Assembly: GCF_018320785.1 (NCBI RefSeq)
Contig: NC_054868.1
Location: 43,221,874-43,285,873 of the forward strand
DNA length: 64,000 nt
Direction of reading: 5' to 3'
Source: Cheilinus undulatus
Taxonomy: Eukaryota; Chordata; Actinopteri; Labriformes; Labridae
The notes under the pieces were generated by a model, which ran no database searches, had not been told where the DNA came from, and saw nothing but the letters and a program-made list of their open reading frames with translations. The position numbers and the translations under genes are program-made. Below, piece after piece: positions 11,750 to 24,212 of the stretch. Position 1 is the stretch's first letter. Each line of letters starts with the position of its first letter.

Positions 11750-13470
11750 TGCTAATAGAGAAATAGTTACAGCAAATAATGTGGGTTTCTTGAAAAAGGG
11801 GTCTTGACTGACATAGCTATGGGGAAGTGATGGGCAACTGGTGACCAGGGCAAATAGACACAGTAGCTCCAGCTGATGAACAAGCTTCTTCACTCCCAAG
11901 TAGTCAAAAATAAAAGTATTTAAAGAATTAAGGATTACCTCATAGAAGATGTAATAGAAGCCAACATTAAGCTACAGAAAAATTTAAATTGAATGCATTT
12001 TTTAGGTTAGTGGGTCAAATTAATACCAGGGCCTTCTTAGTGTGCTATATGCTCTAGTGACCAACTTAAGCTGCAAGTTTACCAGTCTGAAGAACAACCA
12101 GTTTGTTTAGAACTCTCCAACTTTGATTTTTAGGGGGGGGGGTTAATTAGGGTCTGATTATATTTATAAGCAGATTAACCTCCCTTTCAGATTTTATAAC
12201 TGACTGGAAATCTGACAATCACTCTCATTTGTTTTTAATTCAGAAGCAAAAAAAAAATCGAACAGATCAAGCGCTCATCACTGTCTGGCTGCTGAGCATT
12301 CCTGTAATGTCACTTTGCGAAGGCTAAATGACTTTTGTTGACATTTTTGTTGAATCAAAACAAACTTCTAATTAGACTAATAACCTGATTAAGCTCCAGA
12401 CAATATGTGTGTGTGATAGACTTTGCTGGCTAATCTGTTCTGTCCCATCATCAATCCAGGATCAGAATTCTAGGAAGAAACAGGCTGTTGGCCAGTCTGC
12501 ACCCTCCCAGAGAAACCATATGATGAGATAAAACATTCCTTTGACCAGATTAGTGTAATCCTGTAGACCTCCAACTTCATCTTTTTACCCAGAAAGAACC
12601 TTGAGAAAAAAAATGAGAGCCTGTTTGATCCAGTGTCATTTGTTTCAGTACGTTTGCTGACCCACATTCTGTTAAATCCCGCAAAAGGAGGTAAATGATG
12701 GCCGGCAGCTGCCCTGAGAAAAACTGTTTGACCTACAAAGCATGCATACCCTACATTAGAGGAAGTGGTGTGATTTATGAGTATGCAGCGTGAATCTTGA
12801 ACTTTTCACCTGCAACAACTGCAAATAAACAAAAACCTCTAGAAATAGCTAATGAATGCCTTATTTTCATTGAGTGCAACACACACAGCTTCAGTGCAGT
12901 CACAAATACCAAGCTTCCTTCTTTGATCAGAAGCTTGATGTTCCTGTGACTGGCAATGAGAAACTCCACTTCCTCATTTGATGCTCTAAATCAAGATCTG
13001 CAAACAGATACCAAAGGAGAGAACATTTGAAACATGTAGACAACATCCATAGAATCTTTGCATGAAGTAAAGCCATTTCCAAGAAGTGGGTTTTAGTCAA
13101 CAGACTCAGCTTATCTATAAAGGGGGGGTTGGTGGTCCCACAGTGTGGGAGCTACTCTCTGAGACAGCAGTCGCCTTAGCTGTAATACTTGGTATGCAGA
13201 GCTGACAGGTATTAAGTGGATGACCTAAGTGGCTGTGAAAGGAGCTCAGAAATGAAGTAAGAGCAAAGTCATGCACTTTCGTTAAAGTGATTAAATAATA
13301 AGAAATTGAATCTGAGGGCCCCTGGTATTCAGGGTAAGATGGTTGAAATAGGAAGGGTGTGAGATTTAACACAAATCCTAAAGAAGAGATGAACTGCTTT
13401 TTATGAGCAGAATAAAGGTTTTTGAAAACATTCTTTCTACTCTCTTAATATATAAAATAATAAACTGAAA
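11750..13470. other. Intergenic, nothing recognised
   Basis: No gene, RNA or clear repeat seen, apart from short A and G runs (for example near 12130 and 12248). Confidence 0.5.
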
Positions 13471-14850
13471 TATACCAGTATACAATGCAGCTCAATACAA
13501 TATGATATGACGTGACATGATGTCATGTGCATTGCGTTATGTTACAGTTAGCAATTTATCATACACTATGACATGCTATAATATGATGAGATACAATCTG
13601 ATACTATCCATTGCCTTAAACTAGTGGTGGACTCTATATGGCTGCACACTATATGATTTGTAATAAGATACTGTACGATACACTTTCACATGACATTTAA
13701 TGCGAAGATGTATTATAATATATCATATGCCACCATACCATGATACACAGTATGACACACAACAAAGTGTAACGCTATGATATGCTACCATACAACTCAA
13801 TAAGATACACTAAGCTTTGAAACAGTACCATAAATAATGATGGACTAAAATGTGATGGCAAACCCTAACATATGAGATAAGTCACAGTATGATATCCAAC
13901 ATTATACGATAGGGTACCATACTATACAAAAATGTAATAGGAAAGCTACATAGTTATACCCTACATTTCATTACCTTCCATTACGTTACTTTGCATTGTG
14001 CTATGTTGTGTTATGCTGCATTGCGTTACAGTGCATTACATTGTGTTGTTTCATGTCATGCTAATTTGTGTTGCGTTACGTTACATTGCATTAAGTTGCA
14101 TTACATTGCGTTTGTGTTGTGTTTCTTTATGCTGCATTATGCTGTGTTGCTTTATGTTACATTGTGTTATGTCCCGTTATGTTCTGTCACATAGTGTTGT
14201 TACCTCACAATACATTTCACTGTGTTGCATTATGTTGTGTAATGTAATGTTATGTTACTTTATATTGTGTTACGTTACTTTGCATTGTGCTGTTATGTTG
14301 TGTTAAGTTGTGTTGCATTATGTTACGCTACATTGTTTTACACTGCAATGCATTATGTTGCAATACGTTACGTTGCACTACGTTATGTTGCACTATGTTA
14401 TGTTGCTTATCGTGTTTTGCATCATGTTATGCTACTTTGTGTTGCGTTACATTAAACTGCATTAAGTTACATTACTTTTCATTGTGTTATGTTTTGTTGT
14501 GTTACGTTCCGTTATGTTCCCTTACATCGTGTTTTGTTGCCTCACAGTATGTTTCATTGTGTTGTGTTGTCTTGTGTAATGTAATGTTGTCTCACATTAC
14601 TTTACATTTTGTTATGTTTTGTTATGTTAAGTTTTGTTGTGTTATGTTGCATTACGTTATGTTGAGTTATGCTGTGTTGTGTTACATTGCATTACGTTGC
14701 ATTGCATTGCATTACGTTGTGTTACATTGGACTGTGTAATGTTGTGTTGCCTTATGTTGCATTACATTGTGTTCTGCTATGTTACACAACATTGTATTAA
14801 ATTTTGTTATGTTACATTATTTTTGTGTTGGTGCTTAAATTCTATTAAAA
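13470..14850. repeat. Degenerate pentanucleotide satellite array
   Basis: About 1.35 kb built from 5-bp steps. The left half (13470-13970) is ATATG/GATAC-like; the right half (13970-14830) is TGTTA/CGTTA/CATTG-like and G+T-rich on the plus strand. Because TTA and TTG are not stops, several plus-strand frames stay open and give artificial Cys/Leu/Met/Tyr-rich ORFs. Confidence 0.8.
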
Positions 14851-16370
14851 AGCTGGACAGTTATCTGTTGTCATTAGTGATAATGTTAATGTACAATAGT
14901 CTTTCATTGCCTCGGAAGTAAAACGAATGTTTCAAGAGAATAATCAAAACTCAATCAAACATCAACACTGAGGGTTATATATATTTTTCTTTTTCTTTGT
15001 TTTGAGCTGGATTCATACACTCTCTACTGTGTGGTGATATATTTGTGTGTTGCTAAAGCTGAATCTCCAGATGAACCCTCAGTAAACCGGGAAGTCTGCA
15101 GATTAAACATGGAAGTAGAACAGGATACAATAAACTATATGGAGGAGCTATTATTTAGATTAATATATGTAGGTCTTGTTGGTAGCTTGGTGACAAAAAC
15201 GTGATCATATAAAATATCTTGATTAACTCTATATGATTAACTCATTAAGTTGTCATTCCCTGAATGTTGAAACGACCTGTATGTATGTTTTTTCCTTATA
15301 TCCACGTTCAGCTGAGTCGACTTACCGTCTGTGACCACAGGTTGAACCTTCAGGAAGCATTATAACAAACCTTTGGCCTCTGTCCAGGAAGATTTACACC
15401 ATGGTCAAATGGCTCCATACTTATAGTTGTGGCCAATGAACGACCTTAGCAAGGCTCTTTAAGTTTAATTCCTGGTCAGGCCACCTGTGAACTATGCTGA
15501 CTTTGTTTGCAGGCTTGAAACTTAAGATGATTACAATGTTTTTTCCTGTATTTTTTTTTCATGAAAAACAATGATTCAGCACCATGAGAATAGCTTAGTT
15601 GGCAAGGTCAACTTGCTTTTTTGTGCTTTGCACAGAATCAGACAACCATTCATACTGTGGTGGCCCTGATGAGCACAAATGGAATGGTTATTTGATTTTG
15701 ATGAGTTTAGGTTTGCTAATTTTGTCACAGAAGACAGGAAGGAAGATAAATAGTGTGCTTGATAAGTGTTTATTATGTTGTCATTCTGCCCTCATGTTCC
15801 ATGAAAAGTACATCAACAGTGCATTCTGATTCTAGTTTACATTCATGGTGTCATGTAAACCCACATGGACTCAATAAAAAAAGAAATCAGAAATAAAAGA
15901 ATAATAATTTAACTTTGAATTTTATCCATAAATTTTTATCTAACTACATTTCCCCATGTGAATATGGAATTTTTGGTTGTTTTATTAAGACTATGTCTTA
16001 TTATTTAAAAATTAACCATCCCTTTATCTGACAACAACAAGTATTATCCTGCAATAAATGAATATCTAAATATATTTAGAAAACAAGTTAAAATGCATCT
16101 TTCTGTGGAAGAACTGCAAAAAATCAAATCTCATCTTATCCTATCTAATTTCTCATCATTATATATATTTTGGGGGTTTTATTTTTTGCAAAATATATAA
16201 GCCACATTAGCCAAACAGTCCAGAAAGATCCTTTTTAAAAATATGGAGGGTGATGAGACAGTGCAGCTCAGATGTTGCATCAGCATAAGTTGTAAAAGTT
16301 AAATTGCTGGAATAATTATTGATTTTAGAGGGTGGAGGGTGATTAGACAAATGCTTAGTCTTTCACATGT
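14850..16370. other. Intergenic, nothing recognised
   Basis: AT-rich sequence with no coding, RNA or transposon signature that I can support. Confidence 0.45.
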
Positions 16371-16760
16371 ATTACGAGCCAATCACAGCAATAAAACATG
16401 CACTGTAAGATCAAACAAGTTGAAAACACTCAAAATATTTGTTTTAACTGATTACATACACTTTAAGGAGTGGAAGTACATTTTTTGACCATGACTCAAG
16501 TTAAAATATATAGTTCACACGTTACTCAGCCACTACAATTTCCTTTTATGTCTTTCACGTATTTTAGTTTTGACCAATCATACCACCCAAAGCACGCTAA
16601 TTTGATTGAATATAAGCAACAAAGACTAAAAGGTGCAAATTAACCCAAACAGTGCTCTTCCATCATCCTTCTATGTTGCATTTGGTCCCCACGGGTTGAA
16701 CCTCCCTAACTGAGTGGATAACTTCACTCATGGTGCAAAAGAATCCGATGCGAGTGTTCA
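16370..16760 (+). repeat. Dispersed repeat with CTAACTGAGTGGATAACTTC motif, copy 1
   Basis: Contains CAAGTTGAAAACACTCAAAA, GAGTGGAAGTACATTTTTTG and CTAACTGAGTGGATAACTTC then ACTCATGGTGCAAAA in order. The same order of motifs occurs at 25680-26150, and the last motif also at 37640-37665. Confidence 0.55.
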
Positions 16761-17024
16761 AGTACTTTTTACTTCAAATTATGTTCTTTAAACCCATAGA
16801 AATAGCACTGAAGAAGCAATTTTGGATTTTCAGTTTAACACATCTCCCTTATTTAACAGCCTTTTATGTCCAGTCTTAACTATATGATGTGGTAGGCAGG
16901 CACAGCCATCAAGGAGTAAGCTAAAAAGTGCGAGCTCCACAGGCAGGCACTATTTTTGCTCACAATCAGTGGAGCCAGTGAGATTTAACTCTTGCTAAAG
17001 CTGGTCAGAAGAATAAAAACAATT

Positions 17025-17230
17025 GTCCCCCCTCATAAAGAACTTTCAGTGCATTTCGTTGCCCTTTTTTTGAATAAAGTAATGTTGTCAAGGTCTGATA
17101 AAACTGCCACTATAGCTGCATCCATGCTAATCTCATCACTGGCAGACATTATTTACAGGTTTACGGTGCTACTAAACCACGCCCATGTTGCTACCACCAG
17201 TCATTCTCTGGTGTACGGGTTTGAAGCATT
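17025..17230 (-). repeat. Helicase-like ORF fragment, copy 2
   Basis: Minus-strand ATG at 17149 reads ISMDAAIVAVLSDLDNITL, then frameshifts and stops. The leader before the ATG (GGGCGTGGTTTAGT) matches that before the copy at 61692 (GGGCATGGCTTAGT), so leader and ORF were dispersed together. Confidence 0.65.
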
Positions 17231-18659
17231 GAGAGCTTGATTCACCTGTTGATGGACATGGAATCTGGCCAGGCCATCATCTTTGCTCAGGGAAATAAAT
17301 ACAAGATTCCTGGAAATTTCAAGAAAAAGGAAGCTGTACGGAAGGTGCATTTTACTTGTTATACTTCTTGAAGTTATAATCATATTTCATTTACCTTTGA
17401 AAAAACTAGAGATGCAGTGATTGTGAAAATAAGGGCCAAAGAAAGAGGATATTTATAGCAGTTTAGCTGATGGTCAATCCCAATAGGCAAACTTTTTGTT
17501 AAGTTCATGTCCCATTATTTAGTGATGGCTCATGTTTGTCAACAAGGCCAATATCAGCCAAAACCGAAGTCAAACGGATTCTCTGTGCATCCCTAAAACA
17601 GTATTAATAAATGTAACGATCTCATTTAAAGAAACACAACTGGCAAGTTTCACTTGCTGGGCATCTTGCTGCAGGCAACACAGGCCTTTACTTGTTTTAC
17701 TTTTTTAATACTTTTCTAATGAGTGTGGTTTGCACTGAGTGTAAAGAGATATGTCTGATTGGTTGTTAGGCAAATATACTTGTGGAGATTTGAGATTTTG
17801 CTGTTTAAAATTCAAACAAAACAAGACCTCAGCTGGGATCAGCGTTCACAGACACCAGTAACAACAAACATCCAAAGCAGGTCATCCCGGACACAGCTTC
17901 TGGAGAGAGCGCCCGTGTCTTCATGGCACTTAAAGAGAGAAAGAGACACTTTCCATCTGGTGTTTCGACACAAAGAGGCCAGTTCAGCAAAAGTTCAGGT
18001 CTGTTTAGGTTCATGGGCCTGGCAGTTCATTCTCAGGTCAGCCAGGCTTTATATCCGTCCTGGGTCTGTTTCTCTCCACATAATAAAAGCAGGTCACACA
18101 GAGGTAGTTGAGGTGAGATTTATTATCTAATGTCAACGTGGGGCCCACGTATGAAGCCTTAATCAGCTGTTATTAAGCCTGATGTACCTGCAGTGTTTGT
18201 TTTGATGTCATAAAAAAAGGTGTGTATGCCGGGAGCACCCTGAGAAAACAGTCAGCTGGACAAACATTATCATCAACTCTACAGTATTAAAATGCTGGAC
18301 AAGAAGAGGATGATGAACAGTATGTACACAACTTTAAACTGTCCTAAATCAAACAATAAATCAGCAAATGAAACTTTAAATTCAACATGTGCTGTCAGTA
18401 GAATAATAATTAGGAAGATTATGTAACCTAGAGTTGTAAATGTTTAAAAACTTAAAAGCCCTAACAATAAAATCAATACCGAGAGAAGAACAAAAGATTG
18501 ATGAGAAAGTTAAAGCAATGGCTGGCTCAGAAAAATCAATTAAACACTGTGCCTTTAAATTCAAGCTTTCATTGCCTTATGCTTGAAGTAAACCCAACAA
18601 GCATCCATGACTAACTTTGCTTTTCCAACCATTGCATTGATACAACAGCATTTTTTTAG

Positions 18660-18770
18660 AGTAGGGGCAGTGTGTAAATGTCAATAAAAACAGAATGCAA
18701 TGATTTGCAAATCTCATGAACCCATATTTCATTCACAATAGAAACAACATATCAGATGTTGAAATCAGGC
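18660..18770 (+). mobile_element. Tc1/mariner-like terminal fragment
   Basis: Contains ATGCAATGATTTGCAAATCT followed by ATATTTCATTCACAATAGAA, a common end sequence of fish Tc1-like elements as I recall it. A second piece at about 19840-19890 (GCAACACATCTCAAAAAAGT) may be the other end, with later insertions between. Confidence 0.45.
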
Positions 18771-18929
18771 CTGCCCTCAGATTTGGCGGAGCTGCAGACA
18801 AATCCAGGGAATGGAGCCTCCCCATTTTTGATTTATTGATTGTGTCAATGTATGTGTGTTGGATCAGTAGCATTGGTGCTCGTCTTGGTGCCACTTTCAT
18901 CAGTTTTTCACACTTTCTTTTTCTTATTT

Positions 18930-19310
18930 TTAACCTCTTGAAATGAATTTTGACCTAATTTTAGCCCCTTTCCATTACCATTTTCCCACTCATTTTTGCC
19001 GCTTTTAATCCAGTTTGCCACTTTAAATAGATTTTGGCAATATTAACCTGTTTTGCCACTTTTCAGTCCTACTTCACTACTTTTTCTGCCAATTTTGCCT
19101 CATTTTAAACCCATATCTGCCTATCTTTAACTGCATTTCACTAGTTCTTCCTATTTTTGCCCATTTAAATCCATTAAGCCAAATACAAACCCCTTTTGCA
19201 TACTTATTTCCCACCATTTTGACCCATTGCCATTTCAAATAGATTTTGGCCATTTAACACATTTTTGCCACTTTAAATTCCTATTTCATCACCTTTTCTG
19301 GCTTTTTTTA
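18930..19310 (+). repeat. GCCACTTTTAAC degenerate tandem repeat, copy 2
   Basis: A run of roughly 25-bp degenerate units such as TTTTGCCACTTTTCAGTCCT and TTTTGGCAATATTAACCTG; same unit as 7795-7925. Confidence 0.6.
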
Positions 19311-19544
19311 TTTTTACACATTTTGCTATTTCAGCTCTCTTTCTGTCAACCATTTTTGCTCGCCTTGCAGAGTAGAGGGATTTACCCTTTTCCGTGTTTC
19401 TCCCTAGCGAATCCATCTTGCAAAGCTCCAATCTGAACAGATTAGGCCCTATTAGAAAGTGACAGGACCAATCAGGAGTAAGAGGCAGTACTTCCTGGTG
19501 CGGCAGCGTTGTGACATATGCAAGCAGCGACAAGAGGCCGGTGC

Positions 19545-19660
19545 AATTATGGAGGAAGAGATTAGCGTGGATGCTGCTATAGCATCAATTTTATCAGAAC
19601 TTGATGATTTTTCTTAAAGAAGTTAAAAGAAGAACAAAGAACAGCAGTGAGTTTTTTTCT
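19545..19660 (+). repeat. Helicase-like ORF fragment, copy 3
   Basis: ATG at 19549 reads EEEISVDAAIASILSEL and stops at 19615; AAGAAGAACAAAGAACAGCA (the KEEQRTA part) follows out of frame. Same ORF start as 61692-61887. Confidence 0.65.
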
Positions 19661-19899
19661 TTTCAAAAATGACAAAAGTTGCGTACTGACATGTCTACAG
19701 TCGCCATGGTTCCTCGTTATGCTGTTCTCTATGAAGTTTACTCCTCGATCCCAGAAAGCTCTCCCTTTTTCCCCCCTTAAAGACAGCCCTGGTTCAAAAA
19801 GAGACATTTTACAATTTAATGAAAAAGTATTCGCTCATTTTGAATTTGATGGCAGCAACACATCTCAAAAAAGTAGGGACAGGACCAGAGAATCTTGTT

Positions 19900-20465
19900 T
19901 CTCACAGTCTGAGGGTCCTTTGGGTGCTTTTTGCTAATTCTAAGCTGGCTTTCATGTGTTCTTCACTGAGGAGATGCTTCTGTCCAGCCTTCAGATCAGT
20001 TGAGGACTGCAGTGATGGTTGTCCTTCTGGAACTTTGTCCCATCCTTACATGATCTCTGGAGCTCAGTCAGAGACCACCTCTCTGGTCCTCTCTTACTTA
20101 CAGTTTGGCTGGAAGAGTCCTGGTCGTGCCAGACTTCTTCCATTTGTGAATTATGGAGGCCACTGTACTCTTGGGAAGTTTCAGAGCAGCAGAATTTTTT
20201 GTAGCCTTCCCCAGATCTGTGTCTTCGACAATCCTGTCTCTGAGCTCTACAGGCAGCTCATTTGACCTAATGGTTTGGTTTTTGCTCTGATATGCATTGT
20301 CAGCTGTGAGGCCTTCTAAACAGAGGTGTGTGCCTTTCCAAATCATGTCCAATCAGTTTATTTTTCCACAGGTGGACTCCAACCCAGGTGTAGAAACATC
20401 TCAGCAATGATCAGAAGATCTAGAATCCTGATTCCCTTTGCCATGTTAGGGTACTGAGTGTAAAT
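19900..20465 (-). pseudogene. Tc1-like transposase N-terminal relic
   Basis: The minus strand encodes ELRDRIVEDTDLGKATKN and LKLPKSTVASIIHKWKKSG, the paired helix-turn-helix DNA-binding region of Tc1 transposases. The catalytic DDE half is missing. It belongs to the same family as 54399-55183: both share TCCTTCTGGAACTTTGTCC and other blocks. Confidence 0.8.
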
Positions 20466-21067
20466 TAATGAGAGAAAAAAATGAATTCAAACAACTGTAG
20501 CATCATAGAAATGTCGATTAGAAATGTCCTGTTTAATTTTATTTTAAACATTTGGTAAGTTTTCAGTGCTTGACAAAGATCGTCATAGCTGGTGGCATCA
20601 CCAGGTCTGATTTATTAAGAGGACAAAGAACCGTCTTTAGTTGACATGTTTGCTCTGTTCTCATACATAGGCCTGTCATGTGCAAAGGTTTTTCAGCTCT
20701 GAAGCGGTCAGCAGTAGCTCAGCTAGCTGCACATGTGCCTCTTATAGATTAAGTCTGTGAAAAATCACGCCACGTACAGTAACTCTCAGGAAAACAGACT
20801 AAAGCTGATTTTCAGCCGACTGGATGAAGCATGATTAACACTCTTCAAGAAATGCAACATATGTATTTTCTTTCAACAGCAGTTTTCTGAGGTTTGATAT
20901 TCAGTTTGCTTTCATTAAACATTCCTCAGCATGTAGTTCATTTATTATGTTTATTGTTATGAGTAAGCAAGGTGAGTGATACAGTAAGGTGTCTATATTT
21001 GACTTAGTGTAGTCCCACCCCCACTTGTGGTTTTACCTAGAAATGCAGCCCAGTTTGAAAAAAGAGG

Positions 21068-21395
21068 TCTACAGCAGTGGTTCTCAACTGGTTCAACATC
21101 AGGACCCATCACCATCTCCCTAATGACTAATTATGACCCAAATTTTCTGTTTTCCATCATAACCAAGTGGTTTTAAGAGAAATGAAGCTGTTTGGACTAA
21201 CAGAGCAAAGAGATGGAGACATTTCCTTCAAAATAATAGCACATCATAGACTTTTTGCTCCATATTTTTGCAGGCAGACATCTGCGACTTACTTTAAATG
21301 GCTTTGCAACCCACTTTTAGGTCCTGACCTAAGAAAGAAGAGCCTGCACCAGTGCCTCTGGTGGGCCTCTGAGGTACTACATGTGGGCCATTAGA
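21068..21395 (+). mobile_element. hAT-like element fragment
   Basis: Starts CAGTGGTTCTCAACTGGTTC with internal CAGACATCTGCGACTTAC; the far end is not clean. It is followed directly by a second, more complete copy. Confidence 0.5.
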
Positions 21396-21408
21396 GAGGT
21401 CATTTTCA

Positions 21409-21862
21409 GCAGTGACTCTCTACTGGTCCAGCCCCAGGAACCACCAGTATCGTTGAGGACAAAATTGCAACCCAAATTTCCAAAATATATCAAAAATGCA
21501 TGTTCAGTAAATAAAAATGTTGCACTTAAGTTCTTGGAGGAACAGAATTTATGATAGGAAAAAGACACAGGGCAAAACTGACATGTTTTACGTCCCCTTT
21601 CTCCATCATAACTATCTTCCAGAGATCTTGAGAAATTACTACATTATCTTGGTAAAAGCAGCTTTTTTATAGCAAGAAAAGGAGATAAATGAGTCTAAAT
21701 GTTAATAAAACATTTACATTTACCCATTAACACAATAAAACAGAGTAAACTAAAAGGTATGGATGCAAGTTCTTTGCCGCCATTTTTTTTCGCAACTCAG
21801 GAAAAACTGCTCTGCGACCTACTTTTGTGTCCGAACCCTCCAGTTCAGAACCACTGTTTTAC
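21409..21862 (+). mobile_element. hAT-like MITE with both ends
   Basis: Starts CAGTGACTCTCTACTGGTCC and ends CTCCAGTTCAGAACCACTG, which are imperfect inverted repeats. No ORF. Length 454 bp. Confidence 0.65.
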
Positions 21863-22194
21863 ACTAACTAAAAGTCATAGAATTTTTTTTTTAAAAAAAG
21901 GAAAAATTAAATCACGTTTTACATCATGTGTTATTATTCTAAATCTCAAAAGAAACAAAAAACAGGCAGAAGTTTAAACTCATGTCACCTTTTATCATTT
22001 GTTTTGCCTAATGTATATAAGTGGTGTCATGGTTTACCTGGTGTTAGATTAACTGATTACACTCTATTAAACATTCTGTTATGCTGCTCGCTTGTTGATT
22101 TTAAGAATTTATCCGTGTCTTTGGAGACATTAATTCTACTCTGGGACATTTTTCTGGATGTAAAATCTCAAAACGCGTCAGAGGGGTTGTCTCC

Positions 22195-23625
22195 AGTTTT
22201 ACATAAATGTCCACTCTGACTCAAGGTTCATCATATTAGATTATGGGGCTGAAAGGTTAAAGGTCAAGGTCCTTCGGCCTTATGGTTGTCTTCCTATCGT
22301 GAACAGGATATCTTGGAGGGTTTTCCTTACACAGTCAAAAATGTTCACACTGACTCAAGGATGATCTCATCAGATTTTGGGGTTACATGTCAAGGTCCTT
22401 GAGTTTCATGGTTGTCACTTGCTTGTAAAAGCTACAGTTTCACAACACTTTAGGGATTTTATCCAGAATTTCCACTATGATTTAAGGATGGCCTCATTCG
22501 ATTTTAAGGGTCAAAGGCCACAAACCTAAGACCTTGGGTCTGTTCGAATAGTCCATTTTGCTTAGGAAGGTTCCTGACTGAGTGAAACGACCCGCAAGTA
22601 TTTTAACGTAGGCCATGATAAAGGCCGTCGAATTCTCTAACTGATAAGGAAAGGAGCTTCATTACTTCCTTTATTATCTCATTTAGTCTAGGAAACACTG
22701 GACCATACTTTACCAAAGGAAGGATGAACAGACGACCCACAATTCTTTGCGTACACTTCATTTAAAGTGATGCACCTGCTGACTGCTCAACAAAACGTGA
22801 TCAATTTGACTGCAACTTTACTAGCCCTGATTTAAATGGTTAAATTCACTGGACCTTGGACCTTAAGGTAAAAGGTGAAGGTTCTTTGACTGCACAGTTA
22901 TCTGTTACTTATGAATGTGATGACTCATGTACGCTTGCAGTGATTTTCTTTAAATTTTACAAATATGTCCACTCTGACTCCGAAATAAACAGTTAAGATT
23001 TTGGAGATTTTATATGAGAGGGAACTTCTTCAGGCCTCATGTTCATCCCTTACTTGTGAATGCTATACTGTTCTCAGCTGGTGGGTCAAGACCCAAAGGT
23101 GGGCCCCGAAGCTCTTTCCAGGGAGTCCTGAATATGTGCCAAGAAAAAACATGTGGCAAAAAGCCCTTAGTGGATATACAGTAAATTCATACATGAGTTT
23201 TTAGGTTATTCTATTGTGAGGAGTACATTTCAGTATTTGTCTCAAGATTTTTGCTTATAGATACTTTTCTTTGGATAATTAGACTGGTTCCCCAAAGATA
23301 ACAAAATCTCTCAAGAAATGTCCATGCCTCCTTGGGAAAATGGAGTAAAATAATAGATAAATGCAAGTTCTGTCCTGTCTCTTTGTTTATGTTGTGTTCC
23401 TTTTTGGGTCAAAACTGCAACTTTTATCTTTAAATAACTTTTTAATGGTTGGAAATTTTTTAAAATGTAAAAAAAAAAAAAAAAAATCAGGTCACGATTT
23501 CCCTTAAGGAGGTGGTTGTGGGTCCTGATCCCTGACCAGTCAAGAAACGGTGCTTTAGAACACTTTAGGGGATTTTCTTCAAACTTTGCACCAATGCCAT
23601 TCTAACTCAAGTTGGACTGATTTGA
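22195..23625 (+). repeat. Degenerate ~125-135-bp repeat units
   Basis: A motif like TCCACTCTGACTCAAGG, then a conserved GATTTT..GG step and AAGGTCAAGGTCCTT, recurs at about 22207, 22345 and 22467, with looser units at about 22970 and 23593. The first three are spaced 120-140 bp apart. A hAT-like piece at about 23068-23555 interrupts the set. Confidence 0.55.
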
Positions 23626-24140
23626 TTTCAAATGTAAAAATTGTTCTCCAAATAATGAGATGTTTCTAAATTTGAAGGAGCTCTAATGGCCAGGTCAACA
23701 TGTACATGTGTTCTTATTTCACAAATTGTCCCTCTAGAGTTGGCCCAACTTTACTGACAACACACTGATGTTAATGTTTTATAACTAAACCAAATAATGA
23801 TTGCTTACTTGACTATGATTTTCAGTCCAGGATGAACAGTTTTTGTCTTTTACTGTGATGTAGCTCAACCCTACCTGGATAAGTTCAGTTTGACTGTCCA
23901 AACCATGATCTAAAAACTGAGTCACCGTTCTTTTGATCTGCTCTGTCACCAAAAACAGCACCGTATTACAAATAAACACTTAATGACATAAAAACAGCTG
24001 AAGTTTACTGCTAAAAGAGCCCATCATATCTTGGAAATGACTGCTGTTTGATGTCTGAGTCACAGATTTGTCCCAGCGCAGTGAGTGGGATGTTTGCACA
24101 TGAATCCCTTATCAATCTGTGAACTCAGGACCTCGTTCAG

Positions 24141-24148
24141 ATAAATAT
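24141..24148 (+). promoter_or_regulatory. TATA-like box of fgg
   Basis: ATAAATAT lies 65-72 bp before the fgg ATG, a spacing that would allow a 5' UTR of about 40 nt, as expected for a TATA-driven liver gene. A forkhead/FOXA-type core TGTTTGC sits about 45 bp further upstream at 24091-24097. Motif matches only. Confidence 0.4.
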
Positions 24149-24212
24149 CCCACAGAGTCGAAGCGCTCTTCATTTTCAAGGAGACAAGACTACAACTGGT
24201 GGCCAAAGCAAC

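Noticed and set aside
13991-14921. Several overlapping plus-strand ORFs rich in Cys, Leu, Met, Tyr and Val
   Set aside because: They lie within the degenerate 5-bp array, are open in several frames at once and have no domain. This is what a TGTTA/CATTG repeat gives by chance.
22195-23625. A CRISPR-like repeat array
   Set aside because: Units are about 130 bp, strongly degenerate and in a vertebrate genome; no short identical repeats with unique spacers.
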